64,000 nt of DNA, taken from the NCBI RefSeq assembly GCF_029873635.1, contig NC_080422.1, forward strand, positions 11,377,764 to 11,441,763, in the 5' to 3' direction. Of the stretch, positions 32,299-45,931 are shown one piece after another (positions within the stretch are counted from its first letter, which is position 1; each line of letters begins with the position of its first letter). The notes under the pieces were generated by a model. The model had not been told where the DNA came from. It was given only the letters and a program-made list of their open reading frames with translations, and did not search any database. The DNA comes from Malania oleifera (lineage: Eukaryota > Streptophyta > Magnoliopsida > Santalales > Ximeniaceae). Made by a program: the position numbers and the translations under genes.

Positions 32299-33955
32299 AA
32301 ATTTATTTTTTCTACATATACTTAACAGTTAACCAATGGTCAACAAATGCTAAATTCATTTTGTCAATAAATTTAATCTTCAAGGAGTTCTTTGGTAGTT
32401 TTCAAAAATATCATTTTATAAAAAAATAAAATTATTTATTTTTTCACATATACCTAACAGTTGACTATTGGTCAATACATGCAAAATTCATTTTTTCAAT
32501 AAATTGAAACCTCAGGGGGTTCTTTTTTAATTTTCAAAAACTCAAGAGGTGGAGTGTCATTTTTTAAAAAGTTAGGAGTTAAAAATTTACTTTTAATGGT
32601 GGCTATGTCCACCACATTCATATGGTCGTTGAAAAATTTATTCTACTAAGAAGAAAGGATGAAGAATTGATACTTGCTTTCTAAGTCTGGTTAAATCTCA
32701 TATTTAAAAACATAACAATTTGAATAATATCATGAAAAATGATGAATTCGTTCAATCAAAGGTTAATCAATTAATATAAATTTGAGTTTTCTTTATCGAT
32801 TTACCATTCATATTTTATACAAAAGGGCCAAAATTCAACTTTATAATTTTAATTCATAAAGTATGAATTTGAAATTTTAGTTTATGTTTTTTTAACACTA
32901 TGTTTGATAGGTTATTTGAATTTTAAAATATTAAATTATGTTTTATTTGTTTTATAATGTGTTTAGTCGTTAATTTTTTATAAAAATTGCAGCTAGCAAA
33001 AAACTTGTAGTATTATAATTATTAAGCTTTTTAATGATTTATTAATGTTTTTAAATTTTTTTATATATTTATATTTTTTTAAAAAAATGACATTCTAATA
33101 TAATTATTTTGTCATATTATGTCAATTGGTCATTTCAAAATGATTGGACCAATTAAACCATTCAATTTAAGAATAAATTAGGTTTTCAATTTGTTTATTC
33201 AAATTTCAAAACATTATATGACTAATGTTTTCAATTTATTTACTAAAATTGATGTCATTTCTAAAATATCATTTATAAAGGATAAAAATTATTTTATTCA
33301 CATATACTTAATAGTTGATTAACGGTCAACGGATAGAAGATTCATTTTGTCAATAAATTTAAACTTTAGGGGGTACATTTTATAAAGGATAAAATTCATT
33401 TTTCACATATACTTAACAATTAACTAATGGTCAATAAATTGAAGATTTATTTTGTCAATAAATTTAAACCTCAAGAGCTTTTTTTGTAGTTTTCAAAAAC
33501 TTAGATGGAGTGTCATTTTTGAAAAACTTAGAGAGCAAAAATTTATTTTTGATGGTGGCCAAATTCACTACATTCAAATGGTCATTGAAAAAAAATATTA
33601 TATTAAGAAGAAAGGATGAAGAATTGCGACTTGTTTTCTGAGTTTGGTTAAATCTCATATTTAAAAGCATAACAACTTAACTAATATCAGAAAAAATGAT
33701 GAATTTGTTCAATCAAAGTTCAATCAATTAATGTTTTCTTTATCTATATAGCATTCATATTTTATACACAGAAGAATTAAAATTCAATTTTATAATTTTA
33801 ATATATAAAGTATAAATTTTAAACTTTAAATTTATGTTTACTATGTTTAATAGGTTATTTGAATTTAAAAAATTTTGAATTATGCTTTATTTGTTTTATA
33901 AAGTCATTAAATTTTTTTTATTAAAATTGTATCTAACATAAAATTTTTAGTAGTA
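31731..33955. repeat. ~957-bp tandem repeat, about 2.3 copies
   Basis: GGTTAAATCTCATATTTAAAA and the ~900 bp after it recur at 31731, 32690 and 33645. Each unit has the same order of landmarks (TTTATACACAAGA, TTGATAGGTTATTTG, TTGTCAATAAATTTAA). Unit one also holds an inner ~130-bp repeat (32277 and 32405). AT-rich, no coding potential. The third unit is cut by an LTR remnant at 33956. Confidence 0.82.
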
Positions 33956-34275
33956 TAATATGAGAGACGCCAAAAATTACGTGGTTCGGTCTAGATTGAC
34001 CTACGTCCACGGAGCACACCACAATTCACTATTAAATCGAGAGAAAATACAAACTCTCTCTCTGCTCTTTCTGCACTCTTCCTCATGCTCTGTTCTACAC
34101 ACCTCTACACTGTATTTATAGATGGCTGAAGGAAATACATTAAATGGTGATGGAGGAATTACAATAAATCGGCAATCAATAGCCATGGACACAGCTCAAT
34201 GCGACTTCAGCTTGCACCAGCTTGCACGCGGCACTAGCTCACACACGACACCGTGTCTCTGGCTCCAGCTGCTCA
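33956..34275 (-). mobile_element. copia LTR remnant, related to the LTRs at 2768 and 5890
   Basis: ACGTGGTTCGGTC...GACCTACGTCCACGGAGCACAC matches the copia LTRs at 2820 and 5940. The right end is CTGCTCAACA and the left TGTTAG terminus is missing. AGTAT occurs on both sides, which may be its target duplication. Confidence 0.6.
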
Positions 34276-35884
34276 ACAGTATCTAATTAACTATGAATCA
34301 TCTTTGATTGAATGAGATGGTCCTCAATTAACTCCTTAACAATCCAATAAACATTGAAATTTTAAGAAAGAATGTTGAATCAAATGCGATTTAGGAATGT
34401 CTAATAAGACATCTAAAGGAGAGGATTTTACTAAATAAATCTCCCTCAAAACTTTTATAAGTGAGGTATCATAGGACCATACATGCACACACACACAAAA
34501 CACGATATGTACAAATATTAAACATACAAAATGATCATGCTAATGCATCATATTTAAGTAAAAAGGATCTTCAAAATATTCCCATATTTAAAAAAGAAAA
34601 ATTCAAGAAAATTTCTCAAATTTTTCTACATTTGTTTTAAAAAAATTTAAAGAATTTTCTCCATTTTATTTATTTTTGGTATTTTATTTTATTTTTCTTA
34701 ATTTTTTTAGTTCTTCGAGTCAAAGATAGTTCAAAGAGTTTTTATTTGTTTTGTTTCTAATTTTTTTTACTAGTTTCCCAAATTTTTGAATTAAAAATAA
34801 ATTAATAATTTTTTTTAAAAAAAACGAGGTGGTCCAAGGATAGGGTTGTCACGTGTCAACCACTCGAGGTGATACATGGCAACAACTGAGTATTTTTTTT
34901 AAAATTAGGAAATGACTTACGTCACCCGCCACGTGGCATAGGACGATGGGTGCAAGGAGTTGGAAACAGATTGGTGACGTGGTAGTGATCCAACTGTCCA
35001 GTGGACGGTCAAGATCGTGTCACGTCACCTCCCAAACACATAATCCTAGTAATGTCATACAGACATGTGTTCTACTAACTTTTTTTTTAATGGTTGAATG
35101 GAGAATTAGGTTAGTATTAAAATTTATATTAACCAATTTTTCAGAAATCAATTCTAATTTTTCAAATCAAATACATTCTAAAATTCTACAAATTGATTTT
35201 GTCATACAATTCTCCCTATTTCTTAACCATTCTACAGCATTTGTTCAATCAAACCCAACTTTAATCCAAGTGACCAAAATCACATACATACATTAGAAAT
35301 TGAGGGTACTTAACTCTTAGACTTTTCCCTCTCTAGCCACTGTTTTTATCAGCAAAGCTCTCCCTCCTTCAGATTCCTCTACTTCGATTTTTCCTCTAGT
35401 CTTTTCTCTTTGCTGCTTCTTAGTAATTCTCAACTACTCCTCTTTCTTTTCCCACTTGGTAGAGCCTCGCCTCCTTTTTAAAATCTATCAATCTCACCCT
35501 TAGTCCTTCTTTTCTTAGTATCAATTTTCTTCTCCCCCTCTATTCCTCTGAAGAGCTTTATTTATAGGTTAAGGGGGAGAAACACTAATTAATTTTTGAT
35601 TGATCAATCAATCTTGATTAATCAATTAATTTTGATTGAACAATCAATTTTAAAACAAATTGGCTAATTTTTTTTGTTGATTTGTTTTCATTTACTAACC
35701 AATTACTAACCCCTTTTTATATGCGTGTAGATACCTACATTGGAAGACTGACCCACCAAGATGAAATTGTTGTTGTTTTTTTTATTTTATTTTTTCATTT
35801 TTTTATCTTGAATTTTTTATTGTACTAATGAAATAAAATCTAACATTTTGCTATATAATACCCGGACAAAATGGGGTGTCTACA
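34276..35884 (+). mobile_element. probable Ty3/gypsy (Tat-like) LTR, left end unresolved
   Basis: The right end CCCGGACAAAATGGGGTGTCTACA is typical of Tat/Ogre-type LTR ends, with a candidate TATA (TTTATTTATAGG) near 35560. Near 34390, TTTAGGAATGTCTAATAAGACATCTAAAGG fits the 5' part of such LTRs. I could not find a start or target duplication. Confidence 0.4.
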
Positions 35885-37045
35885 ATTATTATTATCTTTT
35901 CCTTAGACCCCCTCCTACTTTTTTCCTCTATGTCAAGAACAAACGATGATCATAATTTTTTGCTGTATAGGACACCGAGTCTATTTCACATAATGGAAGA
36001 TAGTTTCATCTTCGATCTTCTCATACCGCTCAAGTTTCAAGTTTAAGACCTACAACATGAAAGTCTTAAACTCTAATTAACTATTAGGCTGTCCTTTACA
36101 TGTGATCTATAATGATGTTTTTGAGTCTAATGGCCACATCCTCATTATCCAAGTTTCAACTAAGGGTTATATTCCCAGATGAGAACAGAAGTTAAGGTAC
36201 CAAAGAAAATATTCACTTTGAGTTTGGGACTAGAAGGATTTAAAATGGGAGATGAGTTACCCTTCGGATCATTCCAATCTTATGAGCCTCCTTTCAAATC
36301 CCCCCACCCTTCCTAAAAAAATTTACCCAAAGAAGACATTCCAAGTAGTATAGGCTGAACAAGTTACACTATCTAAAAGATTGTACAACACCCATTGTAG
36401 TACTATAAGTTTAACTAATTAGCTAAAAGTGTTATATTGCCACTTTACCTAAAAACTTAATTTGTTAGATTGTGGACCAATAATATATATCAAACTTTAA
36501 TACTACCCCCCCCCCATGTGCAGTCCGATAGCACGTGCAAAGAAAACACACAAAATTTTTTAAATACCACAGAATAAATGCGGTCGACTAGACTAGAATC
36601 CAAGATCTTTTGGTAACTAACTCTATTACCATCTTAGATTATCATTTTACCTAAAAGTTTAAGCTGTTAGGTTGTAGGTCAATAATGTATATCAAGTTTT
36701 AACAAAAAGTAGAGTGCAAATTTAGCATGTGTATGAATTAACAAACACAGAATGCAAAATAAAGTAGAAGTAGTAAGCAATCATGAAAGTAAATAGGAGT
36801 CAAACAATAAAACTATAAAGTAATACAATTCATATTGTTACACCTCATAGGCATTGCATGTTTAATACAGTTGATAAGTAGATTAAACACATTAAAAATA
36901 ATTAATGAATTATACAAAATTGATAAATATTCATTCTCTCGGAAAAAGTTTTCTATGCGATTCCTATTGTGATTCTATGGAACATCGATTTGACCATAAA
37001 GTCATACTTTTATTTTTCACTAAGGCATAAACTCTACTCAAGAAG
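35885..37045. other. intergenic sequence with a short duplicated motif
   Basis: No gene. A ~60-bp block (ACTTTACCTAAAAACTTAATTTG...CAATAATATATATCAA at 36437) recurs diverged at 36646-36705, with a C-rich run between. Otherwise nothing recognised. Confidence 0.4.
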
Positions 37046-39116
37046 TGTTGACCTTGTTAGTCACATCCGGTTTTGATAATGACAAATACTTGTTGTATTT
37101 GATGGATGTTTGAGGATATGTGCAGGTATACAGTTGGCAGATCAAAATGATGGCACAAGAAGTAAAAGTTGAAAGCCCTGAAAATCCTATTTATGTTGTA
37201 TTTAATTTCTATATTCATTATGGATCTGTAATAGTAAATAAATTTTGAGCTATAATAATTATATGCATCACCTGCACGGTATGATAGGTAAGCTCAAACA
37301 AAATATACCTAGAATGACCCTAGGACACTCGTACATGCACATATATGCTCATTTGGAAAGGGTGATCACATAATTAAATAGAATCGAAATGCACTTAAAA
37401 TGCATGTACGGTCGACCGTACTTCACAAGTACAATATCTCTCGGTCGACCGAACCAGTGACCGGGTCAACTATTTAACCACATCCTGGTTGACCAAACTC
37501 CCTCCGAGTCAACAATTTGACCATACGGTCGACCGAGCCAAAATCATAAGCCAACAACCTGGTCGATCGTACCCACACGTGGGAGAATCCAATGCTCCGG
37601 TTGACCAAACTACTTAGTTCAAAACCTCCCAGTCAAACGAACCACGCGGAAAAGAAAAATCGCATTTGGGACACTATGTCCGGTCGATCGAACTTTTAGT
37701 TCAAATCTTACCCAGTCGACTGAGCTTACACAACTCGGTCAACCGAACCTTGCCTTCGGTCGACCAGTGCTCTCGGGTTGCCGCAATATTTTTACCGCGG
37801 TTAAAATAATAAAACGGGGTTAATTTGGTTAAAATGTTTTAAAACAATTATAATAATTCTCTATATGTCTTGGACAACTTTAATCAAGGAGATGTCTATA
37901 TATACCCCCTCATTTGAAATAATTAGTATCAGATTAGCAAACTTGATTAGTGAAAATTCTCTGAATTCCAAAATCTTTTTTACTCACTTCCAAGCATCCC
38001 ACACTCATACTTACCTTGCCATATTGCCAAAAATTCGTTTGTAAGCGTGAATTGAGTGTTCTTGTCTTATAGGTTTGCTCTCTCAAATTTGTGTTTGATT
38101 GATATTATCTTGTTTGAGAGCAAGACCTCAAGTTTTCTTATGAGACTTTATTAATAAGTCTTTCCTAAGAAGACTTCACTTGAGCTTCTGAGTATTGCAC
38201 TATCATTGCAATATCTTAAGAAGTTATCATTCGATTTTGGTTGCTAAAATATTTTCAAATCATTTTCAAATATCTCGTGTGTTTCATTTTGAGAAAAATG
38301 TTTGGAGATATATTTGTTTATGTTCTAAATAACTTTGTTGCAATATTCCTTGAGTAATATTATTTTTGAACACAAAGATCAAATCTTTTTGCAAACAAAA
38401 TCTTTACATCTCTTGAGGCTTATATGTTGAGAAAAATCATTCGTTGAGATATCTGAAGTGTAGCAAGCATCTTTGTTTGAGCATTGTGATTGAATATATT
38501 GTGTGATACAAAGATTATATTATTTGCACTCTCACGCACTGATTGCAACGCTTGCATAAATATTTGAAAGTAGACATCTTAGACCACATTGAACTTACTT
38601 CATTATATCATTTGGTGGTGTATGTGATTGTTTATATTGGGTACATATTTGCTTTACATGAAAACATAATCACTGTACTATTTCATTGTGATCATATTGT
38701 TGTGTTTCCAAGCGTGGCCTGAGGGGGCGGTAATCCAGCCCAGTAAGGATTGAGTGTAAAGGTTAAGGTCAGCCCTGTGTCAATTGACCTGATTTGTTTA
38801 GGTGTCGTTCCACCCATTTAAGTGAGCATTATAGTGGTAATTCTTATGCTTGTTAGCCAAGGCGGGGACGTAAGCAATTTGCTGAACCTCGATAACACTT
38901 TTGTGTGTCACTCCTCTTTACTGCTTTTTGGTGCATGCGTAGTTAATTAAATTACATTATTTAATTTATGGTACATATTATAATTGATTTACTTTACTTG
39001 CACTAGATTTACCATAGGATTGTGAATATACTGCTGTTAGGATACTCACTTAGGGCATTAATTTTTAAAAGTACCAATTCACCCCCCCTCCTTTTGGGAT
39101 CATGGTAAAGCTAACA
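37046..39116 (+). repeat. copia 5' LTR
   Basis: 2071 bp, TGTTGACCTTGTTAG...GTAAAGCTAACA. It contains a dense set of CGGTCGACCGA-type palindromic motifs (37405-37770), where the older relatives have CGGGCGACCGAAC. TATATATACCCCC near 37892 is a likely TATA box. Confidence 0.92.
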
Positions 39117-39118
39117 AT

Positions 39119-39130
39119 TGGTATCAGAGC
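39119..39130 (+). other. primer binding site, initiator tRNA-Met type
   Basis: TGGTATCAGAGC begins two bases after the LTR end. Confidence 0.92.
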
Positions 39131-39171
39131 CACGTAGTATAGACTAGTAGTTATTTTGCAAAAGATCTTAT

Positions 39172-39399
39172 ATGACTCATAGCTCTGTGACCCCTTTCCC
39201 TGAGAGACCATCTTCCACACAACCTCCGATTTTCAGTGGTGTTAATTACACCTTCTAAAAACAGAGGATGTGCATCTACCTCCAAAATACTAATTGGAAG
39301 GTGTGGATTATCGTTTCTAAGGGAAATTATGTTCCTATGAAAACATAGGGTACAACTAGAGTTCCTAAAACTGATGATGAATATGATGATGAGAATATG
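39172..39399 (+). pseudogene. copia gag, first piece
   Basis: An ATG at 39172 begins MTHSSVTPFPERPSS and reaches FSGVNYTF, followed by a stop where tryptophan is expected. A second stop follows a few dozen codons later. The frame ends at the H solo LTR and resumes at 41314 (GAGAATATG|AAAGTTGTT). Confidence 0.8.
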
Positions 39400-41313
39400 T
39401 GTAATGACCTGCTATTTATTTTCCAGTTCTATTTTTTTTTTTTTTATACTATGAAATTTATAATGCTCTGATACCTACTAGATTAAACCAAACCATCAAC
39501 CTAAGCAACAAGAAGCTAAAATCACACAACCACCACCATATATAAATATGTACAATACCAGATAGCTACAGTGTTCCCAAACTATACATATATGAATGTT
39601 TCCCAAAATACCCTCAACTGTGCTGGAGCTGTACAGAAATACTCTCAACAATACTCACTCTCCTGATAGGGCAATACTGAAACTCCTCTATCTGCGAGTC
39701 TGATCTGCTTGCCTACCTAGATCACCTGAAAAATATTAAAGTAATGGGATGAGACGACGCTCAGTAAGACGAAATATACTATTACTAGTGTGTGGCAAAT
39801 GAGTTTTAATACTAAGAAGATTTGTTTCTATATAATCATGTATAACTGAATATGTAAATATAGTACAAATAATATAACCACCACCTTCCCATGTTGCTTA
39901 ACATATCTATATTTTAGGTTTCTATATATAATACTTTTAATATATATACATATATTCCCTGTTTCTTTGAAACTGTACATACATAATAATAACTGAAAAC
40001 TTTCCTTGATGGATAATTGTATGTCATGATTTAACCTCTCATAACAGGGTTGTGCGGCCCGTAGGCGGAATCTACCCTGACTGGCTGACCAGGATAAGCC
40101 ACTATACTCCATCAGTATGATCAGCCCTCCTTAACCCATATCGGATAGGGAGCCTATCCACATGTGGGCATGTGATCGACCTACTTACCACGTATTATCT
40201 AAATAGGTGGTTGCACTTTATTCTGTATATAGCAACAGTACCGTGCTCTGTAATCTGTAATGGTCCATCAGGGTTTGATACTATATAATACATCTCTATA
40301 TACAACTATCTATTTTACCATGATTCTGTAATAATTGTATTAACCATGACGTTATGATAAACTGTATCCGTATCAACTATATTTCTGAAATAAACTATAA
40401 AATTGTATGTCATGGTACTGTAAACTGTATAATCATGGTATACTGTAATTACTATAAAACATATTCACTATCTGTATATTTTGTAAAACATAACTTTAAA
40501 AAATACTGTAAAGCATGTTTCTGTACTATATCTATATTCTCAAGTCACACAGCAATTTAAAACATATTATTCATAATTAATAAACTGTATAAAGTTCTGC
40601 TGTGAATAATAACCTGGTAAAAATATATACATTTCATAGTAAAAATCATTCTAGAACTGCCTAGCATAGCATATTTCCCTTACCTAATTTCTGCTAAAAT
40701 CTCCCTACTGTGACGGGTCCTACACCCGCAGGGTTTTCCACTCAACACCCTGAAAACCTTATATCCCATAACAAAATTTACTATTTCTACATCTACAGCA
40801 TTTCCTACAACTGCTAAAAAGTCAAATTTCAACAAAAAGGTCTTACCCTAAATCTGAAATGAAATCCAACTTTGTCCCACCGATAATCCGCTCTGGCAGA
40901 CTTAGAGAGAACTTCCTAATGAGCGTCATGGTGGCCTCAGATCGTCGATCCGGCGACTAACGGGGCCGAAATAGAAGAGAGAGAAGGGAGAGACCGTAGA
41001 GAGAGAAAAGATAGGGTTTCGGTGAATTTTCTACACAAGAAAATGAGTTTAGCTCTATTTATACTGCGGCCTTTGTCGATGAGCCACGTCATCTCATCGA
41101 CAAGGTCACGAAGAAGGTTCGTCGATGAAACTCGTCTTCATCAACGAGGCCCTCTTATACCCTCGTCGACGAGGACCCAATAAATTTTCTCGGGTCAATG
41201 CATCCCAAAGTGCAACGTCGTCGACGAAGTCGGCTAGCTCCTTCTATTACTATTTTCGTTTCCCTCCCTCTTTATTATTTAAATACCGTTATTCTCCGGA
41301 CCGTTATAATATG
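39395..41313 (-). mobile_element. solo LTR in copia gag, TSD ATATG
   Basis: 1909 bp (39400-41308) with perfect ATATG duplications. It starts TGTAATGACC and ends CCGTTATA, the final CA mutated to TA. It has the conserved TTGTGCGGCCCGTAGGC module near 40050 and CGTCGACGA motifs at 41077-41225. It is closest to the truncated LTR at 15660. Confidence 0.93.
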
Positions 41314-41548
41314 AAAGTTGTTAGTTTGAATGCCATTGCTATAAACATTTTGTATTGTAGTCTTGATGTAAATGAGTTTAATAGAATTATGGCATGTGCT
41401 ACTGCAAAAGAAATCTAGGATAAGTTAGAAGTCACATATGAGGGTACTAGGGATGTGAAAAACAGTAGGATAGATATGTTGACTAGTAAATATGAGAACT
41501 TTAAGATGAATGTAGGCTGGCATGTACACTAGATTCAAACACATCATA
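41314..41548 (+). pseudogene. copia gag, second piece
   Basis: Continues as KVVSLNAIAINILYCSLDVN, RIMACATAKEI, then a stop (TAG in place of Trp). Near the end the frame shifts and reads MYTRFKHII, the typical gag block, which the third piece completes as LNSLHALGKTYP. Confidence 0.8.
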
Positions 41549-42808
41549 TGTAACATCCTCAAATTTTCATTTTTTTTTTTTTTATAAATTATAATAAACT
41601 ACTCCAACACCTGCATGTAATGGGCACTCCTATGCAGCGGAAAAAAATAAATCACATAACCACACATACATGTATATACAATACCAGAATTTAGTATTTT
41701 TCAACCATAGCTTTATACAAGACTAACCCTTCCAACATCACCTACCCCAAAAATATACAGAACTCTATCAAAAACTCACCCTATAACCTGGGTAATCAAC
41801 ACTCTCTCTATCCACGAGCCTAATCTGCTCGCCCTGTTGTCTTACCTGAAAAATGATAATGTAATGGGATGAGACAACACTCAGTAAGTGGAAATATGCT
41901 ATTACAAGTGTGTGGCAACTAAGTTAAGAGTACTTTTAAATAGTAATTGAACTGTAATGAAATAAATAATCTGTAAAGCATATCTTTCTTTCACAATTTA
42001 AAATATATTGTATCGTCTGTATTTTCTACTTTTCATACTGATAATACCATACCATATTTAGCATATACTGTAAAAATGTATACATATACATAACTGTGCT
42101 TTATCCCTAGGGCTCTGTACGTCATGATTTGACCACTTATGAAAGGCTTGTGCGGCCCGTAGGTGAGACTTTACCTGGTCGGCCCTCCAAGTAAGTCATC
42201 ATACTCTACACTACCTTAACTCGACCAAACCGCATCCTCTCCTAAGCTCGGGACTGGCTACTACCTCTTCTAACCGGCCCCCTCTGCCCAGTGTACTAGG
42301 GAGCTGCATCCTCTTCGAGCACGGTTAGACAGTACCCACACACTATCTAAGATATGTGGTTGCACTTTATCTGTATATAGCAACGGTACCGTGCTCTGTA
42401 AACTGTATCTCTCTGTAATCTTTCCACAGGGATCTGATACTATATACATATATATACTCTTTTACTATTTTCATCATGTTCCCCAAAATTACCATAATGT
42501 TATCTTTATGTACTGTAAATACTGTAATTTCTGTATACTGTATTTGTAGCATCTTGATGCTACCTCTGTATATCTATCTATATACTCTGTCTATATACTC
42601 TGTATATTATGGTAATAGGAAAACATGGCATGCTATAACACTGTACATACTTTTCTATATAAAACTGTAATATATATTCTGATCTGAGTAAAACTGTATA
42701 CATGTATATGTATATATATATATATATATAGGCATGCTATAACACTGTACATACTATTCTGTATAAAACTATAATATATATTCTGATCTGAGTAAAACTG
42801 TATTCATG

Positions 42809-42855
<47 letters not shown>

Positions 42856-43347
42856 GTATCATGAAACTATTCATATAAAAATTGTATAAATTTTTCATCA
42901 CGTGAAAATCTACTCAGGCCACACAAGCATTTAAATTCATATTCTGTAAATACTATATAATAAACTGGTATAAATATGTGTCCATGAAATCTCTAATAGC
43001 ATTATGAAAACTCCTAGCATAACATATTTCCCTTACCTTAACTTTGAAAAGTCCCTATATAATTATGGCTCTATACCCGCAGGGTTCCTAGTTCAACTTC
43101 CTGAAAACACAATCCCCCAGAACAAAATATCAGTATTTTCTTATCTACAACATTTCTTATAACTAAGGGAAAGACAAATACTGAATAAAATGTCTTACCC
43201 TGAGATTGGGATGAACTCCAACCCAATTCTTCCAACGATCAGCTCCGGCAAACTTGCAAAGAACTTTTCCAGGAGCGTCGTGGTAGCCTCAGAACATCGA
43301 TCCAGCAAAAAACAGGCTCAAAAACGAAGAGAAAGTGAGAGAGGGAC

Positions 43348-43391
<44 letters not shown>

Positions 43392-43708
43392 GAGAGAGAG
43401 AAAGTGGTGTTGAGTATGGGCAAAAATTCAGGTTTTTCACTATTTATACTGCCAGATTCGTCGACGAGATACGTCACCTTGTGACGAGCCCTTCATTAAA
43501 TTCGTCGACGAAACCCTGTATTCATCGACGAAATTCAGAGCAGCCTATATCCGTCTCTCGGTATTTTCTCATCGACGAAACCCTGTATTCGTTGACGAAT
43601 TTCCTTATTCACTCGTCGACGAAGCCTACTGCCTCCTTCTGTTCCTGTTTCCATTTTCCTCTCTCTTTACTATTTAAATATCAGTATTTTCCGGGTCGTT
43701 ACATCTTA
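41544..43708 (-). mobile_element. solo LTR in copia gag, TSD TCATA/TCTTA
   Basis: 2155 bp (41549-43703), TGTAACATCC...GGGTCGTTACA, with flanks matching at four of five bases and a gag reading that joins across it. It contains two AT microsatellites (42710-42730, 42812-42852), a GA run (43348-43386) and seven or more CGTCGACGA-like motifs (43456-43625). It is close to the LTRs of the chromovirus at 53782. Confidence 0.9.
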
Positions 43709-44512
43709 AACTCACTACATGCATTAGGGAAGACCTATCCCACATATGAGATGATTAGGAAGATCCTTAGAGGCTTGCCTCTTGTTTGGGAAGCCAAGGC
43801 TACAGCCATTTCTGAGGGTAGAGACCTTAAGACTATGACTCTGGATGAATTGATAGGTTCCTTGATCACCTATGAATTAGCTATAAATGAGAGAGTTAAT
43901 GAACACAATAGGGCGAAGAAAGTGACTGCATTGAAAACCTTCACTAACACATCTAGTGAATGCAATGAACTTGACACTTATGATGATATAGCCATGCTAA
44001 CTAGAAAATTTAGCAGATTCTTTAGGAAGAATAGAAAGCTATACAAAAGATATAGGGAATCTGCATCTGAGAAGGGAGAGTCCAGCAAAAGAAAAGAAAA
44101 ATCAAATGCTCCCACGTGCTACAATTGCAATAAAGTTGGGCACATCAAACCGGACTACCCACTACTGAAAAAATAGGCTAAGAAAAAGAAGAAAGCCATG
44201 AAAGCAGGGACCTCATAGGATAAATTAAGCAGCAGTGACTCAGAATCAGACCACAGCGACTTTGAGGTCACTAATCTGTGCTTGATGGCACACGGTGATG
44301 AGGTATCGTCCTCTTGTTCATTATCTTCGTATTATTCATCTGATGATTATGATTCTAATTGCATGCCTACATTTAGAGAATTACAATGTGAATATATTAG
44401 TGTATCTAAACTGTTGAGTAAAATGACCAAAGAAAATGATGATTTGAAAAAGAAATGTGAAAATTGGTCAAATTGTTTGGTATTGCAAAAACCTCTCATG
44501 CTTCGATTTTAA
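43704..44512 (+). pseudogene. copia gag, third piece with defective zinc knuckle
   Basis: Residues from LHALGKTYPTYEMIRKILRGLP through KTMTLDELIGSL are the UBN2 region. The zinc knuckle near 44118-44165 reads CYNCNKVGHIKPDYP, where the last cysteine is tyrosine, so zinc binding is probably lost. A stop follows at 44174. The acidic region and coiled coil (44282-44512) then continue in pieces, as in SIRE-like gag. Confidence 0.82.
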
Positions 44513-44530
44513 AAGAAAAAGATGTGACTA

Positions 44531-45931
44531 TTGCTGAGTTTGAGAGGAAATTGGAGGATAGCTTCAAAATTATTTTTAAATTCACCGAGGGCAAATGCAA
44601 TTGGTCAAACGTTCAGCGACAATGCAAGGGGGCGAATCATCGGCGTAGGTAAGGTTGGTAAGGATCCTTCCCTCGTTATTGATAATGTTTTATTAGTTGA
44701 TGGGCTGAAGCATAATTTGTTGAGCATAAGTCAATTATGTGATAAAGGATATAAGGTATCATTTGAAAATGATAAATGCATAGTTGAAAATAAATCAGAC
44801 CACAAAGTGCTTTTTACTGCAGATCGCCATGAAAATGTTTACACTACCACTTTTAATAACTTAGCTTCACAACAAGTAACTTGTTTTTCTGCAATAAATG
44901 AAGCTAGTTGGTTATGACATAGGCGTTTAGGATACACTAGCATGGACTTATTGTCAAAACTAGTAAGAAAAGAATTAGTAAAATGTTTGCCTAAAATGTC
45001 ATTTGTGAAAGACAAAATCTGTGATGCATGTCAAATAGGTAAGCAAATAAAATCTAGTTTTAAGAAAAAGAAATTAATATCTACCACTAGACCACTTGAA
45101 ATGCTTCACTTGGATTTGTTTGGTCCTAATTCTGTGCAAAGTTTTGGTGGTAAATCATATGCTTTTGTCATTGTTGATGACTTTTCTAGATTCACATGGG
45201 TGTTATTTCTTTCACATAAAAATGAATCATGTGAACAATTTACTAAACTTTGTAGGAGAATTCAAAATGAAAAAGGCTATAAGATAACTCATATAAGAAG
45301 TGATAAAAGCACTGAATTTAAGAATGAAGGCATAGAAAATTATTGTGACCAAGAGGGAATATCACATAACTTCTCTACACTTAGGACCCCTCAACAAAAT
45401 GGTGTGGTAGAAATAAAGAATAGGTCATTACAAGAAATGGGTAGAACTATGTTGAATGAATATAACTTACCTAAATAGTTTTGGGCCGAGGCCATAAATA
45501 TTGCTTATTATGTCATGAATAGGGTCTTGATTAGACCGTCAATTAATAAAACACCTTATGAATTGTGGAACAATCATAAACCTAATATTTCCTATTTTCA
45601 TGTTTTTGGTTGTAAATGTTTTGTCCTTAGGGATAATGAACATCTAGGGAAATTTGAATCTAAATTTGATAAAGGCATTTTCCTAGGCTATGCTCTTAAT
45701 AGTAAAGCATATAGAGTTTTCAATAAAAGAACATTGACTGTCATTGAATCTATCCATATTGTGTTTGATGAATTTAATCCATTTTCTAAGAAAGATGATG
45801 AAGATGACATTGATATTAGAAAATGCTTAGATAAATTATCTATTGAAAATAACGCAAGAGAAAATTCCAAAGTAAATGCTAAATCATTTGAAGATAATGA
45901 AAATGAAGTTCAGGAGTTTCCTAGAGATTGA
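44531..45931 (+). pseudogene. copia integrase with protease catalytic region deleted
   Basis: The frame jumps from the gag coiled coil (FTEGK) into FSDNARGRIIGVGKVG, so the DSG-containing part of protease is missing. LVDGLKHNLLSISQLCDKGY and a GAG-pre-integrase follow, where the expected RLGH is RLGY. The integrase core keeps LDLFGP, IRSDKSTEF and PQQNGVVE, the D-D-E triad. Stops occur at 44917 and 45478 (after EYNLPK). The C-terminal part (KTPYELWNNHKPN, FGCKCFVL) runs to 45931. Confidence 0.88.

Noticed and set aside
34946..35296. 116-codon plus-strand frame
   Set aside because: AT-rich sequence inside a probable LTR, no recognisable domain.
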